DNA of 64,000 nt from Nostoc sp. FACHB-892 (GCF_014698795.1 NZ_JACJTR010000003.1:62001-126000), one strand, 5' to 3'; counted from the first letter of the stretch, positions 24,595 through 35,655 are shown. Notes: a model not told the origin generated them from the letters alone. Numbers and translations: made by a program.

Positions 24595-25983
24595 ATGAGT
24601 TCATATATTTTCATGGCTAACACAACAACAGAAAACTTGGTAATTATCGGTTCTGGCCCAGCAGGGTACACAGCAGCTATTTATGCCGGACGCGCTAACC
24701 TGAAACCCGTTGTATTTGAAGGTTTCCAAGCCGGGGGTTTACCGGGTGGACAACTAATGACAACGACGGAAGTTGAGAACTTTCCAGGGTTTCCCCAAGG
24801 GATTACCGGGCCGGAACTGATGGATCAGATGAAGGCTCAGGCAGAGCGCTGGGGGGCTGAACTATATACTGAAGATGTTATATCAGTTGATTTGAGTCAG
24901 CGTCCATTTACAGTGCGATCGCAAGAGAGGGAAATAAAAACCAACAGCATCGTTATTGCTACGGGTGCAACTGCAAAACGTTTGGGTTTACCCAATGAAC
25001 ATGAATTTTGGAGTCGGGGTATCTCCGCTTGTGCAATTTGCGATGGTGCGACACCAATTTTCCACGGTGCAGAATTGGCTGTAATTGGTGCTGGCGACTC
25101 GGCGGCGGAAGAGTCAATTTACCTCACCAAATACGGTTCTAAGGTAAATATGTTGGTACGTACCGATAAAATGCGGGCTTCTAAAGCTATGCAAGACCGC
25201 GTTTTGAGTAACCCGAAAATCCAAGTGCATTGGAACACAGAAGCCGTGGATATCTTCGGTAACGGTCACATGGAAGGGGTGAAAGTCCGTAATACTAAAA
25301 CTGGTGAAGAGAGCAAACTGCACGCTAAGGGTTTATTCTACGCCGTTGGTCACAGTCCCAACACCTCTTTATTCAAGGGGCAATTAGAACTGGATGAGGT
25401 AGGTTACGTTGTCACTAAGCCCGGTTCTGTAGAAACCAGTGTAGAAGGCGTTTTTGCAGCTGGCGACGTACAAGATCATGAATTTCGGCAAGCAATTACG
25501 GCTGCGGGTACTGGCTGTATGGCGGCGATGTTGGCAGAACGTTGGTTGTCATCCACTGGCTTGATTCAAGAATTCCATCAACAACCAGAAATAGCAGACA
25601 ATGAATTAGAACATCAGCCAGCTAAAAAAACTGAAGCCGAGGAAGAAGCTGGATTTAAATTGGATGCGACGCGCCATGAGGGAGGTTATGCTTTACGGAA
25701 ATTGTTCCATGAAAGCGATCGCTTACTCCTTGTTAAATACGTCTCTCCTGGTTGTGGCCCTTGTCATACCTTGAAGCCAATTTTAAATAAAGTGGTGGAT
25801 GAATTTGACAGCAAAATTCACTTTGTGGAAATTGACATCGACAAAGACCGAGATATTGCTGAAAATGCTGGTGTAACAGGAACACCAACGGTTCAATTGT
25901 TCAAAGATAAAGAACTGGTGAAGGAAGTTAAAGGTGTGAAGCAAAAGAGCGAATACCGCCAGTTGATTGAAAGTAATCTGTAA
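24595..25983 (+). CDS. ntrC-type (NTRC): NADPH-dependent thioredoxin reductase-thioredoxin fusion (NTRC)
   Basis: 462 residues. Residues ~14-325 are thioredoxin reductase: FAD fold [13 protein letters not shown], redox pair CAIC at Cys146/Cys149, NADPH fold [11 protein letters not shown], and the closing [13 protein letters not shown] charged linker (~330-362) leads to a thioredoxin domain with CGPC at Cys387/Cys390 in [17 protein letters not shown] uses NADPH to keep 2-Cys peroxiredoxin and Calvin-cycle or chlorophyll enzymes reduced, and is found in many cyanobacteria and in chloroplasts. ATG at 24613 ([10 protein letters not shown]) is an equally good start. It stands alone. Not to be confused with nitrogen regulator NtrC. 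Confidence 0.95.
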   Translation: MSSYIFMANTTTENLVIIGSGPAGYTAAIYAGRANLKPVVFEGFQAGGLPGGQLMTTTEVENFPGFPQGITGPELMDQMKAQAERWGAELYTEDVISVDLSQRPFTVRSQEREIKTNSIVIATGATAKRLGLPNEHEFWSRGISACAICDGATPIFHGAELAVIGAGDSAAEESIYLTKYGSKVNMLVRTDKMRASKAMQDRVLSNPKIQVHWNTEAVDIFGNGHMEGVKVRNTKTGEESKLHAKGLFYAVGHSPNTSLFKGQLELDEVGYVVTKPGSVETSVEGVFAAGDVQDHEFRQAITAAGTGCMAAMLAERWLSSTGLIQEFHQQPEIADNELEHQPAKKTEAEEEAGFKLDATRHEGGYALRKLFHESDRLLLVKYVSPGCGPCHTLKPILNKVVDEFDSKIHFVEIDIDKDRDIAENAGVTGTPTVQLFKDKELVKEVKGVKQKSEYRQLIESNL

Positions 25984-26046
25984 GAGAATGGGGAGTGGGG
26001 AATGGGGAATAGTAAAAAATCATTGGCAGTTACTAATTCTTAATAC

Positions 26047-26460
26047 TCACCCCCCGACATCGCAAACTAATTTGTTAAATAAGGATACAGAAATAATCGT
26101 TGTATTGACCAAAGTTTGTGCCTGATTAAAATCAGAATCACCCGTAATCAAGAAATCTGCTTCTGCTGCCATAGCACAAGCTAAAAACTTTGCATCTTTT
26201 CTATCTCTGGGAAAATCAACTTCAAAATTGACATTAATTAGCGTTAGGAATGTATCGATAATTTCAAACCATTCACCTCTTATCTCATCTGTCAACTTAA
26301 ACTTGCTTCGGCTTAAAACTTCTTTATATTCCACAATGATTTCTTCAGAAACTATCCATTGCCAATCTGGATTATCAAAAATAAACTGAATAACATCTCT
26401 TGGTACTCTACCCTTAAGGACAGCAGAAACTAAAACATTCGTGTCAATAACAACTTTCAT
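26047..26460 (-). CDS. PIN-domain toxin (VapC-like ribonuclease)
   Basis: 137 residues. The four PIN acidic positions are present: Asp6 in VVIDTNVLVSA, Glu in VSEEIIVEYKEVL, Asp in RDRKDAKFLACA, and Asp in ADFLITGDSDF. It belongs to the 'putative toxin-antitoxin system toxin component, PIN family' group. PIN toxins cleave tRNA or other RNA with Mg. Its ATG overlaps the stop of the upstream antitoxin gene by four bases (ATGA), so translation is coupled. Confidence 0.88.
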   Translation of the reverse strand: MKVVIDTNVLVSAVLKGRVPRDVIQFIFDNPDWQWIVSEEIIVEYKEVLSRSKFKLTDEIRGEWFEIIDTFLTLINVNFEVDFPRDRKDAKFLACAMAAEADFLITGDSDFNQAQTLVNTTIISVSLFNKLVCDVGG

Positions 26461-26696
26461 TCCCCGCGTTTGTAAGCTTCAATTTCTGCTGATATTTCTG
26501 CTTCCGTAATATCTTGTACTCCCGGTAGCGACTGTGTTTTATCAAATAAATCTCTCAGCTTTTTACTAATTTCTGCTCTTGGATTATCCTCAGCTAAGAT
26601 AATTATTTCTACTCTTTGTCCTACCTGAAAAGGTAAATCAGATAATATTACTTGACTTGGATCTGTAATGGTGATGTATTTTTTGTAAGCGTTCAT
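26457..26696 (-). CDS. antitoxin of the PIN toxin
   Basis: 79 residues, first gene of the pair. The N-terminus MNAYKKYITITDPSQVILSD and the strand-rich LPFQVGQRVEIIILAEDNPR look like a small swapped-hairpin DNA-binding fold. The acidic C-terminal helix (ITEAEISAEIEAYKRGE) is the kind that wraps the toxin. It should neutralise the PIN protein and repress the operon. Family assignment is by gene context and size more than by strong motif. Confidence 0.75.
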   Translation of the reverse strand: MNAYKKYITITDPSQVILSDLPFQVGQRVEIIILAEDNPRAEISKKLRDLFDKTQSLPGVQDITEAEISAEIEAYKRGE

Positions 26697-26923
26697 AAGT
26701 CCTCCATTAACTTGGTCTGTCTCTACTTTTGATAATTAAATTTTGTGGTGACAACGGCTGGTAATTTATTTTTAGCAAAAATAAGGCATAATCTCACCTC
26801 TAACTCAGTCTAGCTCTGTATCCACCGCGAAACAGTTAGACTTTTAGTCAGGATGTTTACGCAATCCCCTATCTGATATGTAAAATAGTCAGCGTATCAA
26901 GCTTTGATCCAGGCGATCGCTTT

Positions 26924-27820
26924 ATGGCCATTACAAAACGGCGACTACCGACATTTTTACAGTTTGGCAAAAGTCTCAATCTTTCCCAAAAACTCATGCT
27001 CATCGGGTTAGCCATTACCCTATTTTTCATCCTCTTAGCATTCTTCGCTCCCGTATTCCAGGCTTGGGGATGGCTGCAAAACCCCAAAGATTTTCTCTCT
27101 AATCCAATTCACGAGCCACCTTCAGCTAAACATTGGTTTGGTACTAGTCGCCTGGGCTATGATGTGTTTTCCCGCACGCTGTTCGGCGCTCAAGCTGCTT
27201 TGCAGGTGGTGATTTTGGCAACAGCGTTGAGTATGGTTATTGGTGTGCCTTTGGGGATGCTGAGTGGTTATCTCGGCGGTAAATTGGATAAAGTATTGCT
27301 GTTTATTATGGATAGCATTTACACTCTACCGGGACTACTGCTATCTGTGACACTGGCGTTTGTGGTGGGGCGTGGGATATTAAATGCAGCGATCGCTATT
27401 AGCATTGCCTACATCCCCCAATATTACCGCGTTGTCCGCAACCACACTGTAAGCGTGAAAACTGAAGTGTTCATCGAAGCGGCTCAAGCAATGGGCGCTT
27501 CTACTTGGGTTGTGCTTTCTCGTTATCTATTTTTCAACGTCATTCAAAGCGTACCCGTCTTATTTACACTTAACGCTGCTGATGCAATTTTGGTGTTGGG
27601 CGGTTTGGGTTTTTTGGGGCTAGGACTTCCCGAAGAAGTGCCAGAATGGGGACATGATTTAAAACAAGCCTTAGAAGCTCTACCCACTGGCATTTGGTGG
27701 ACTACACTTTTCCCTGGTTTAACCATGACATTCATGGTTGTAGGGTTATCACTACTTGGTGAAGGGTTAAATGAATTTGTCAATCCCCGTTTACGAAGAG
27801 AAAATAGAATCCGAAAGTAG
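26924..27820 (+). CDS. dipeptide/oligopeptide/nickel ABC transporter permease (DppC/OppC type)
   Basis: 298 residues, with about six membrane segments starting at residue 23 (LIGLAITLFFILLAFFAPVF). DppC signatures are SAKHWFGTSRLGYDVFSRTL, FGAQAALQVVILATALSM, and the EAA loop EAAQAMGASTWVVLSRYLFF that docks to the ATPase. The C-terminus has LGGLGFLGLGLPEEVPEWGH. It works in the plasma membrane with a DppB-type permease, ATPases and a binding protein, none of which are adjacent, so the transporter is scattered as is common in cyanobacteria. A HIP1 site lies just before the start. Confidence 0.9.
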   Translation: MAITKRRLPTFLQFGKSLNLSQKLMLIGLAITLFFILLAFFAPVFQAWGWLQNPKDFLSNPIHEPPSAKHWFGTSRLGYDVFSRTLFGAQAALQVVILATALSMVIGVPLGMLSGYLGGKLDKVLLFIMDSIYTLPGLLLSVTLAFVVGRGILNAAIAISIAYIPQYYRVVRNHTVSVKTEVFIEAAQAMGASTWVVLSRYLFFNVIQSVPVLFTLNAADAILVLGGLGFLGLGLPEEVPEWGHDLKQALEALPTGIWWTTLFPGLTMTFMVVGLSLLGEGLNEFVNPRLRRENRIRK

Positions 27821-27904
27821 TCATTGGTCATTAGTCATTAGTTTTGGACAAAGGACAAAGGACAAATGACAATTGACAAATAAACAATAGAGAGATTTGT
27901 ATGT

Positions 27905-28114
27905 ATGAAAGATAATCTAACGTTAATTGCTGCCGCTACTGGCGGATTTATCCTTTCTGTTGCCCTTGCTGGCATTTTAAGAGGTGCGCCAGTTACAGGT
28001 TGGCACGAGCAATCGAGTTTCCGCAGCACGAATTTTGCTAATTTACAGAAATCGGAATTGAAAGCCGCGCGTCTTCTCCCAACCAAAGACGCTGCGCTAA
28101 CAGATCGGGGATGA
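27905..28114 (+). CDS. small putative membrane protein
   Basis: 69 residues. One hydrophobic segment (LIAAATGGFILSVALAGILR) is followed by a polar tail. It has an ATG start in AT-rich sequence between two repeat blocks. No family is recognised. It could be a small thylakoid or plasma-membrane protein, or a chance frame. Confidence 0.4.
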   Translation: MKDNLTLIAAATGGFILSVALAGILRGAPVTGWHEQSSFRSTNFANLQKSELKAARLLPTKDAALTDRG

Positions 28115-28192
28115 AAACTACTCGCACCCAATAATAATAGGGAATAGGGAATAGCTGTTCACCAATGCCCAATGCCCCATGCCCCATGCCCA

Positions 28193-28228
28193 ATGACAAA
28201 TGACAAATGACAAATGACAAATGACAAA
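28193..28228. repeat. tandem AATGACA heptamers overlapping a start codon
   Basis: Five AATGACA units in a row. The fourth supplies the ATG (28214) of the ROK kinase gene. Similar GGACAAA / AATGACA units lie at 27848-27885 and 55738-55783. Confidence 0.85.
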
Positions 28229-29116
28229 ATTCAAGTAATTGGTATAGATGTGGGGGGAACAGCAATTAAGCTGGGGCGTTTTGCAGCTGATGGTACTTGT
28301 CTGCAATCCTTAACTGTGGCGGCTCCCCAACCGACAACACCAGAGGCCGTGCTGGCGGTGATCGTAGATGCGATCGCTCAAATTGATCCAGATAATCAAA
28401 CTGTTGCTATTGGTGTTGGGACTCCTGGCCCATCCGATGCAGCAGGACGCATTGCTAAAATCGCCATTAACTTACCTGGATGGGTCGATGTTCCTTTGGC
28501 AGACTGGTTAGAAACTAAAACTGGCAAACCTACTGCGATCGCTAACGATGCCAACTGCGCTGGTTTGGGAGAAGCTTGGCTAGGAGCCGGTCGCCACTTT
28601 CAAAATCTGATTCTGCTAACTTTAGGTACTGGGGTTGGTGGCGCAATTATCCTAAATGGCAAACTATTTGTTGGACATCAAGGAGCCGCCGGAGAATTAG
28701 GTTTAATTTCATTAAATCCTGATGGCCCAATTTGTAATAGTGGCAATCAAGGCTCTTTAGAACAATATGCTTGTGCTACTGCAATTCGCCGTCGCACTCT
28801 CAAGGAACCCGTCGAATTGGGTTTTCTGGCACAACAAGGAGATCCCGCAGCATTGACTTTCTGGCAAGAATATGGCACGTATTTGGGGATTGGTTTGACG
28901 AGTTTGATTTATGTACTCACACCGCAAGCGATCGTGATTGGTGGCGGCATAAGTGGCAGCTTTGAATTTTTCTTCCCAGCAGTGAAGGCAGAAATTGAGA
29001 AGCGAGTTCAGCCTCTATCACGGGTGGGTTTACAAATATTGCCTGCCGAGTTAGGTAATTTTGCAGGGATAGTAGGTGCAGCAAAGTTGGCATTGCAACA
29101 CTATTCAAGGTTTTAA
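28214..29116 (+). CDS. ROK-family sugar kinase (glucokinase-like)
   Basis: 300 residues. The ATP phosphate loop is GIDVGGTAIKLGRF, the catalytic aspartate lies in ANDANCAGLGEAWLG, and the second phosphate loop is LLTLGTGVGGAIILNGKL. The ROK zinc site, usually CxCGxxGCxE, reads CNSGNQGSLEQY, so the second and third cysteines are missing; many cyanobacterial glucokinase-like ROK proteins look like this. It phosphorylates glucose or a related hexose with ATP in the cytosol. The start codon lies in the AATGACA repeat. Without that repeat GTA/ATT codons follow, so no better start exists. Confidence 0.88.
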   Translation: MTNDKIQVIGIDVGGTAIKLGRFAADGTCLQSLTVAAPQPTTPEAVLAVIVDAIAQIDPDNQTVAIGVGTPGPSDAAGRIAKIAINLPGWVDVPLADWLETKTGKPTAIANDANCAGLGEAWLGAGRHFQNLILLTLGTGVGGAIILNGKLFVGHQGAAGELGLISLNPDGPICNSGNQGSLEQYACATAIRRRTLKEPVELGFLAQQGDPAALTFWQEYGTYLGIGLTSLIYVLTPQAIVIGGGISGSFEFFFPAVKAEIEKRVQPLSRVGLQILPAELGNFAGIVGAAKLALQHYSRF

Positions 29117-29119
29117 ATT

Positions 29120-29764
29120 ATGGTTCAAACAATCCCAGCTAGAGACATCAGTCTTTACGAATTAGAAGAAAAATTTGGTTTGCAACTTGCCACAGACACC
29201 AACTTCTTTACAGAGTGGACATAAAATTTACCAATTCTGACTGATGTTGAAAAGCAAGCGATGTCTACGACGGGCTACGCCTACGCGCGAGTAAAAAGCA
29301 ACTATTTAAACTTGAATAAGCACCGTCTAATGTCAGAAGAGGCGGTAAAGATGGTAGTGCTGTCTACTTTACTCGATTTAGCTGGGTTTTATCAACTTCC
29401 TTTTGAGATTGAAACCGAGACTTCTGTTGAGATTTGTGCTGAAGATGAGAGCTTTATAGTTAAAGGAAACATTGATGTTCTTGTCATTCAAAAACGTTTT
29501 TGGGTACTTGTCATTGAATCTAAAAGCAGTAAATTTGATGTGATGACAGCCCTACCTCAAGCACTAGCTTATATGCTTGATCGTCCAAATCCTCTACAAC
29601 CGACTTTTGGTTTACTAATCAACGGCAGGGAATTTGTTTTTGTCAAATTGATTCAACAAGAACATCCTTGGTATGCACGTTCTTATGCGCTATCAATTGA
29701 ACGTGATTCAGAACTCCACCAAGTACTCAGTATATTGAAGCGCCTTGGAAAATTAATCGCGTAA
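29120..29764 (+). pseudogene. HsdR-N/type I restriction-like nuclease gene with a nonsense codon and a repeat insertion
   Basis: One frame of 214 codons from ATG 29120 with an in-frame TAA at 29222-29224. The N-terminus MVQTIPARDISLYELEEKFG, then FFTEWT, stop, NLPILTDVEKQ, matches the cyanobacterial family annotated as type I restriction endonuclease subunit R. At 29258-29287 eleven codons (AMSTTGYAYAR) come from the dispersed repeat, inserted between EKQ and VKSNYLNLNK. The nuclease core IDVLVIQKRFWVLVIESKSS (D...ExK) is intact. ATG at 29261, inside the repeat, could start a shortened protein. It is probably inactive. Confidence 0.75.
29258..29287. repeat. GCGATGTCTACGACGGGCTACG dispersed repeat inside a gene
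   Basis: A member of the GGGCTACGCC palindromic family (compare 35588-35616 on the other strand). It sits in frame within the HsdR-N-like gene. Confidence 0.8.
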
Positions 29765-29773
29765 TTCGTAATA

Positions 29774-30196
29774 CTAAGACAAAGAATATCCTGTTGCCTT
29801 ATGAACGTATTTCACAACTTTTTCATAAGATTCAGGATTACTCACAGGGTTGATGATGATGGGGATAGTGCCATCTGGCAACCAAAAAGTTATCCTGCCG
29901 TTCGGTTCATGGCAAAAGGAACTGATGCAGTTGAGATTAATTACATATTCATTTTTTTCGTAAAGGATTTTCACCCAATGGGCATGATCTAATTCCAACC
30001 CAGTCACAAATTCTAAATAATCGAGGATTTTTTGATAATCTTCCAAGTTACTGTGCGGGTTAATCACTATCGGAATGGCACTATCGGGTAACCAAAAAGT
30101 AACCCTACCGTTTAGTTCATAACAAAAAGCGTGGACACGTTCAAAGTTCACTACATATTCTTTCCTCTCGTAAAGGATTTTCACCCAGTACGCCAC
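29774..30196 (-). CDS. hypothetical protein made of two tandem ~70-residue repeats
   Basis: 140 residues. Residues 2-70 and 73-140 are near copies: WVKILYERKEYVVNFERV / WVKILYEKNEYVINLNCI, GRVTFWLPDSAIPIVINP / GRITFWLPDGTIPIIINP. Each half reads as a small all-beta unit with one helix. There is no signal peptide, membrane segment or known catalytic motif. A recent internal duplication is likely. I do not recognise the family. Confidence 0.7.
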   Translation of the reverse strand: MAYWVKILYERKEYVVNFERVHAFCYELNGRVTFWLPDSAIPIVINPHSNLEDYQKILDYLEFVTGLELDHAHWVKILYEKNEYVINLNCISSFCHEPNGRITFWLPDGTIPIIINPVSNPESYEKVVKYVHKATGYSLS

Positions 30197-30335
30197 AACA
30201 TCTCCTCAAGTCCGAAATTTACGAATGATGCACCCTGTATGTCCAAATCTACTGAAGCCTTAAGTTAATGTTGCTATGCACCAATTCAAAATCTAAAAAA
30301 TTAATTTTGAATTACGAATTACGAATTACGAATTG

Positions 30336-31994
<1,659 letters not shown>

Positions 31995-32044
31995 CTAAAA
32001 ATACATCCCGTCATTGTGCCACAGTTGTTGTGGTGTAATCTTCT

Positions 32045-33886
32045 GTGATTGAGCTTGTGAAAAACCTTTTAGGATTAGTAATATTCGGCTGTATTCTCAC
32101 ATCCTCCGTAGCATTGGCAGAGCCATCTCTTATAGTCGTTTTTCCCCAAACAAACTACCAGACGAGTGCCCAAAAAATCTTTTTTCTGGGGACTGCACCA
32201 CCAAATGGTCAGGTTTTGATCAATAGTAAGCCAATTAACCGCAGCAAAGCTGGTCATTTTTCCCCTAGTTTCCCCTTGCAGTTGGGGGAGAATCTTTTTA
32301 CTGTGCGTCACCAAAATCAAGAACTCCAGATTAAGGTGACAAGGCTTAACACTAGCCCTGAGCTACCACAGGGGCTAGCCTTTGCTAAAAATTCCCTGAC
32401 TCCCGCAGCTGACATTGCCAGACTACCGGGAGAAATAATTTGTTTTAGCGCGATCGCACCCCCTAAAGCTAATGTCTCTGTCAAGTTAGCTAATCAAACT
32501 ATTGCCCTTTCACCGCAACCCCAACAGGCACAACTACCAAGTAATTTGGCAGCTTTGACAGGGCAAAATCAGCCTCATGCCCAGTCTAGCGTAGGAAAGT
32601 ATGAGGGTTGCATGACACTGCAACAACCTGATCCTGCTTTTTCATCCCTAATTTACGGTAACAACATCATTTCTGGTGCTGTTGTCCCAGACTCAAGTAA
32701 AGAGGTAGATTTGGGACAACCTCAGTTTCAACTGACGCTCAATGGCAAGACGATAACTCAACCAGGGACTGGTAAAATTCAGATCCTTTCAAGAGCACAG
32801 TTGCCAGTTTCTGAGGTTACAGTAGAGTCAGGCGTTGCTCGTACTGGACCAAGCACCGATTATTCTCGACTTACACCACTGCCTAAAGGCACACGTGCAA
32901 CAGTAACAGGTAGGGAAGGTGAATGGTTCCGCCTAGACTATGGTGCTTGGATTAATAGTCAGGAAACCCGCATTCTACCTGGTGCAATTCCGCCACAGAC
33001 AATAATTCGCAGTGTCGGATATCGTCAACTCTCTGATGCGACAGAGATAGTTTTCCCCTTACAAGTTCCTGTACCTGTGAGCGTGCAACAAAGTGAGCAA
33101 GCTCTCGCTCTCACTCTCTACAATACCACTGCCCAAACGGACATTATTCGCCTGGATGATGACCCCCTAATTTCTCGCCTAGATTGGCAACAGGAGACAC
33201 CAGAACAAGTAAAATACACCTTTAACCTCAAAAAAGCTCAACAATGGGGATATAAGCTAAGATACGACGGTACAACCCTGGTTTTGGCTTTGCGTCATCC
33301 GCCGAAAATTGGGAACACAAGACGCAAGCCTTTAGTTAATTTCAAGATTGTACTTGATCCAGGGCATGGAGGTAAAGAATCTGGTGCCAGTGGCCCAACT
33401 GGATATTTAGAAAAAGATGTAAATTTGGTGGTATCCAAGTTGTTGCGAGATGAGTTGCTGAAGCTAGGAGCAACGGTGATAATGACGCGAGAAGATGATA
33501 AGGAAGTTTCGCTAGTAGAGCGTCAAGCAATTATCAACCAAGAAGAACCTGCGATCGCTCTTTCCATACATCACAATTCTCTACCCGATAATGGCGATGC
33601 CGAAAAGACCAAGGGATTCGGCACTTTTTGGTATCATCCCCAAGCCCACAATCTCGCAATATTTCTACAGAATTATGTAGTAAAAAACCTCGGCAAACCT
33701 TATTATGGTGTGTTTTGGAACAACCTAGCGCTGACACGTCCAGCTGCTGCGCCATCGGTGTTGCTGGAATTAGGTTTTATGAGCAATCCCGATGAATTTG
33801 AGCAGATAGTGAACCCAGAAGAACAGAAAAAAATGGCAAATGCGATCGCTCAGGGAATCACTGAGTGGTTTAGGAGTGTGAGATAA
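32045..33886 (+). CDS. amiC: N-acetylmuramoyl-L-alanine amidase (AmiC-like) with SH3 domain
   Basis: 613 residues from GTG 32045; GTG at 32057 (KNLLGLVIFGCILTSSVALA) is an equally good start, and the signal peptide ends at ALA-E. A proline/Gln-rich region and an SH3b-like segment (VESGVARTGPSTDYSRLTPL ... GEWFRLDYGAW) precede an AMIN-like beta domain. The C-terminal Amidase_3 zinc domain has His441 (DPGHGG), Glu456 (YLEKDVN), His509 (SIHHNS) and catalytic Glu575 (LLELGFMSN). It cleaves the amide between MurNAc and peptide in the periplasm. In filamentous cyanobacteria AmiC enzymes drill the septal nanopores needed for cell-cell communication; that role here is inference from family. Confidence 0.93.
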   Translation: MIELVKNLLGLVIFGCILTSSVALAEPSLIVVFPQTNYQTSAQKIFFLGTAPPNGQVLINSKPINRSKAGHFSPSFPLQLGENLFTVRHQNQELQIKVTRLNTSPELPQGLAFAKNSLTPAADIARLPGEIICFSAIAPPKANVSVKLANQTIALSPQPQQAQLPSNLAALTGQNQPHAQSSVGKYEGCMTLQQPDPAFSSLIYGNNIISGAVVPDSSKEVDLGQPQFQLTLNGKTITQPGTGKIQILSRAQLPVSEVTVESGVARTGPSTDYSRLTPLPKGTRATVTGREGEWFRLDYGAWINSQETRILPGAIPPQTIIRSVGYRQLSDATEIVFPLQVPVPVSVQQSEQALALTLYNTTAQTDIIRLDDDPLISRLDWQQETPEQVKYTFNLKKAQQWGYKLRYDGTTLVLALRHPPKIGNTRRKPLVNFKIVLDPGHGGKESGASGPTGYLEKDVNLVVSKLLRDELLKLGATVIMTREDDKEVSLVERQAIINQEEPAIALSIHHNSLPDNGDAEKTKGFGTFWYHPQAHNLAIFLQNYVVKNLGKPYYGVFWNNLALTRPAAAPSVLLELGFMSNPDEFEQIVNPEEQKKMANAIAQGITEWFRSVR

Positions 33887-34060
33887 ATTTTTTTGCTTCT
33901 ACCAATTTTGTATGAAGTTGCATAGAATCAAAAAACTAAAAACTATACTTAGCAACCATTCCAGCTTCCTATAGTTTCATGCAGCTTCACAATAATTTGG
34001 TATTAGGAGTAAAACACTCTTTATAATGCTTCTCTTTAACATCATGAGAAAGTTTAATTT

Positions 34061-34431
34061 TCAGATGTTTAAAGCATCCGTTGTAGATTTTTTGATTAAT
34101 TCTTGCGCTTGAGCCAAAAACTCTAAATTTTTATGGTGTTCATAAATCAGTTCATTTTCAATTGCTTGTAATCTTTCTAATTCTGGTTGAGTTAAAGATT
34201 CATAATAGATTTTCACCACCTGTTTATGATCATCGAGGATTTTGAAAAACTCGTAAACGCTTCTTGTGCAGAAATTTCACCCCGAACTACGCGTAGCCCG
34301 TTGGTTAGTAACGAAAATAGTACTGTCGTCGCTATACCAATCGCAGCTCCCAGAGGCACGGCTTTAACTGCACCTGTTAGATTATCAAAATGCCATTTAG
34401 CATCTAGTCTTATTTGCTCCTGCGAAGTCAT
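34061..34431 (-). pseudogene. hypothetical membrane-associated protein with a frameshift in a T tract
   Basis: ATG 34431 opens MTSQEQIRLDAKWHFDNLTG and a small hydrophobic segment (PLGAAIGIATTVLFSLLTNG), then stops after 72 codons. The frame one base away carries on smoothly as FKILDDHKQVVKIYYESLTQ and PELERLQAIENELIYEHHKN to a stop at 34061. Adding one T to the five-T run at about 34246-34250 joins the halves (EAFTSFFKILDD). Whether it is a real mutation, a sequencing error or slippage cannot be told. Upstream codons also look coding but start after a stop. The family is unknown. Confidence 0.6.
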
Positions 34432-34559
34432 GAGTTTATCGCCACGGGCTAAATTATCTTTGGCGTTTTCTGCTCCGTCTTAATTTCAGTACTTATACGC
34501 TGCTAGAACCACTTTGATTGCGGGTAGAAATATATGAAATCTTGATATTTTTAAAGTGT

Positions 34560-34937
34560 ATGTATTTTAAGATAAGCAGCATAGTGGGAGCGATCGCTAT
34601 TTTATTGAGCAGTGGCAGTGCGATCGCTCAAGATGTAGAAAGATATATTACTGTGGGGCACGATAAATTAGGAAACAGCGTAGCTCTAGACACGAAAACT
34701 ATTAAGGGCACAACATACAAGCTTTACGGAATGTACGGAGATGGCATCTTCGAGACTACCTTTGATGCATCTTGTACAGAATCGCGGATTTTTCGCAATC
34801 GCATTGCGATTTACGGGCCGGAAGGACAGCTACTTGAAGAAGATAAGGAAAAAGGAGAAATACCTTTTGTAGCAAGTTCTTCACCAGGCAAAGGAATGAA
34901 AATTGTTTGTCAAAAGATTGGTGTCCGTGGTTGGTAG
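34560..34937 (+). CDS. secreted hypothetical protein
   Basis: About 125 residues from ATG 34560; a TTG at 34518 adds 14 non-signal residues. A clear signal peptide (MYFKISSIVGAIAILLSSGS, cut after AIA) is followed by a small beta-rich domain: ERYITVGHDKLGNSVALDTK, two conserved-looking cysteines (DASCTES and IVCQK), and a C-terminal GVRGW. The two cysteines may form a disulfide in the periplasm. It resembles small surface-adhesin-E-like cyanobacterial proteins in layout only. Two HIP1 sites lie within the signal peptide region. Confidence 0.65.
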   Translation: MYFKISSIVGAIAILLSSGSAIAQDVERYITVGHDKLGNSVALDTKTIKGTTYKLYGMYGDGIFETTFDASCTESRIFRNRIAIYGPEGQLLEEDKEKGEIPFVASSSPGKGMKIVCQKIGVRGW

Positions 34938-34959
34938 GTGTTCAATATTTTCTAAGTAG

Positions 34960-35032
34960 GGAATGGGGAGCAGGGGGAGCAAGAGTGGAATAACCAATGC
35001 CCAATGCCCAATTCCCAATTCCCATCTAGAAA
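34960..35032. repeat. heptamer repeat block between two genes
   Basis: GGGGAGCAGGGGGAGC units face CCCAATGCCCAATTCCC units, able to pair imperfectly. The block fills the gap between the secreted protein gene and the convergent pentapeptide gene. Confidence 0.7.
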
Positions 35033-35035
35033 ATA

Positions 35036-35641
35036 CTAAGGACAAAATAACGTGTCACGCGTATCTCGTCCTGTAATGGGATTAGTTCCCTTGGCAAGTT
35101 TGCACAATTTTTTTTGCTCATCGGAACGCAGTAGCGTATCGGTAAAATCTGCCCCGTCAATGATTGCACCATCAAATCTGGCGTTAGCAGCGAAAGCACC
35201 CTCCAACAGTGCATTTGTCAAATTTGCTCTAACTAAACGAGCTGAGTCTAAAGTGGCATTTCTCAAGTCAGCTCCCTCCAAATTCACAGACTCTAAATTT
35301 GCTGCAAAGAAACTTACACCCTGCAAATTAGCGTGGCTGAAGTTGCTCTGGCGAAGATTAGCTTTGGTAAAGCTGGAATCTGTTAAATCACGTCCTGAAA
35401 AATCAGCGTCAACCAAAATTTCTTTATTATATTCAAGTGCCAAAGCTGTGGGAGCAAAACCGACCATTGCCGTGATGCCAACTATTCCCCAAAGGAATAA
35501 GCTGAGTATGCTTGCCCAAATCTTATGGTCTGTTTTACACTTGCGCTTCAACTCAGTACGAAATGAGTTTCGCTTAGAGCCTGTTATGCGTAGGCGTAGC
35601 CCGCCGCAGGCATCGCTTAACCTAAAATTCATAAAATTCAT
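35036..35641 (-). CDS. secreted pentapeptide-repeat protein
   Basis: About 200 residues. Residues from ~80 on form the pentapeptide helix: [50 protein letters not shown] and so on, about 18 units, ending in a Cys-containing cap ([15 protein letters not shown] ... LFCP). A signal peptide ([20 protein letters not shown] ... APTALA) places it in the periplasm or thylakoid lumen. The true start is unclear: ATG 35641 or 35632 reads through the dispersed repeat at 35588-35616 ([11 protein letters not shown]), while TTG 35551 begins just before the signal peptide. The repeat appears to have displaced the original start. Function unknown. Confidence 0.82.
   Translation of the reverse strand: MNFMNFRLSDACGGLRLRITGSKRNSFRTELKRKCKTDHKIWASILSLFLWGIVGITAMVGFAPTALALEYNKEILVDADFSGRDLTDSSFTKANLRQSNFSHANLQGVSFFAANLESVNLEGADLRNATLDSARLVRANLTNALLEGAFAANARFDGAIIDGADFTDTLLRSDEQKKLCKLAKGTNPITGRDTRDTLFCP
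35588..35616. repeat. GCGTAGGCGTAGCCCG...CATCGC dispersed repeat in the 5' end of the pentapeptide gene
   Basis: It is the reverse complement of the family seen at 29258. Read on the minus strand it encodes [10 protein letters not shown] near the N-terminus. Confidence 0.8.
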
Positions 35642-35655
35642 AATATTTTTAATCA

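Noticed and set aside
28038..28306. minus-strand frames between the ABC permease and ROK kinase genes
   Set aside because: They are translations of AATGACA and CCCAATG heptamer repeats.
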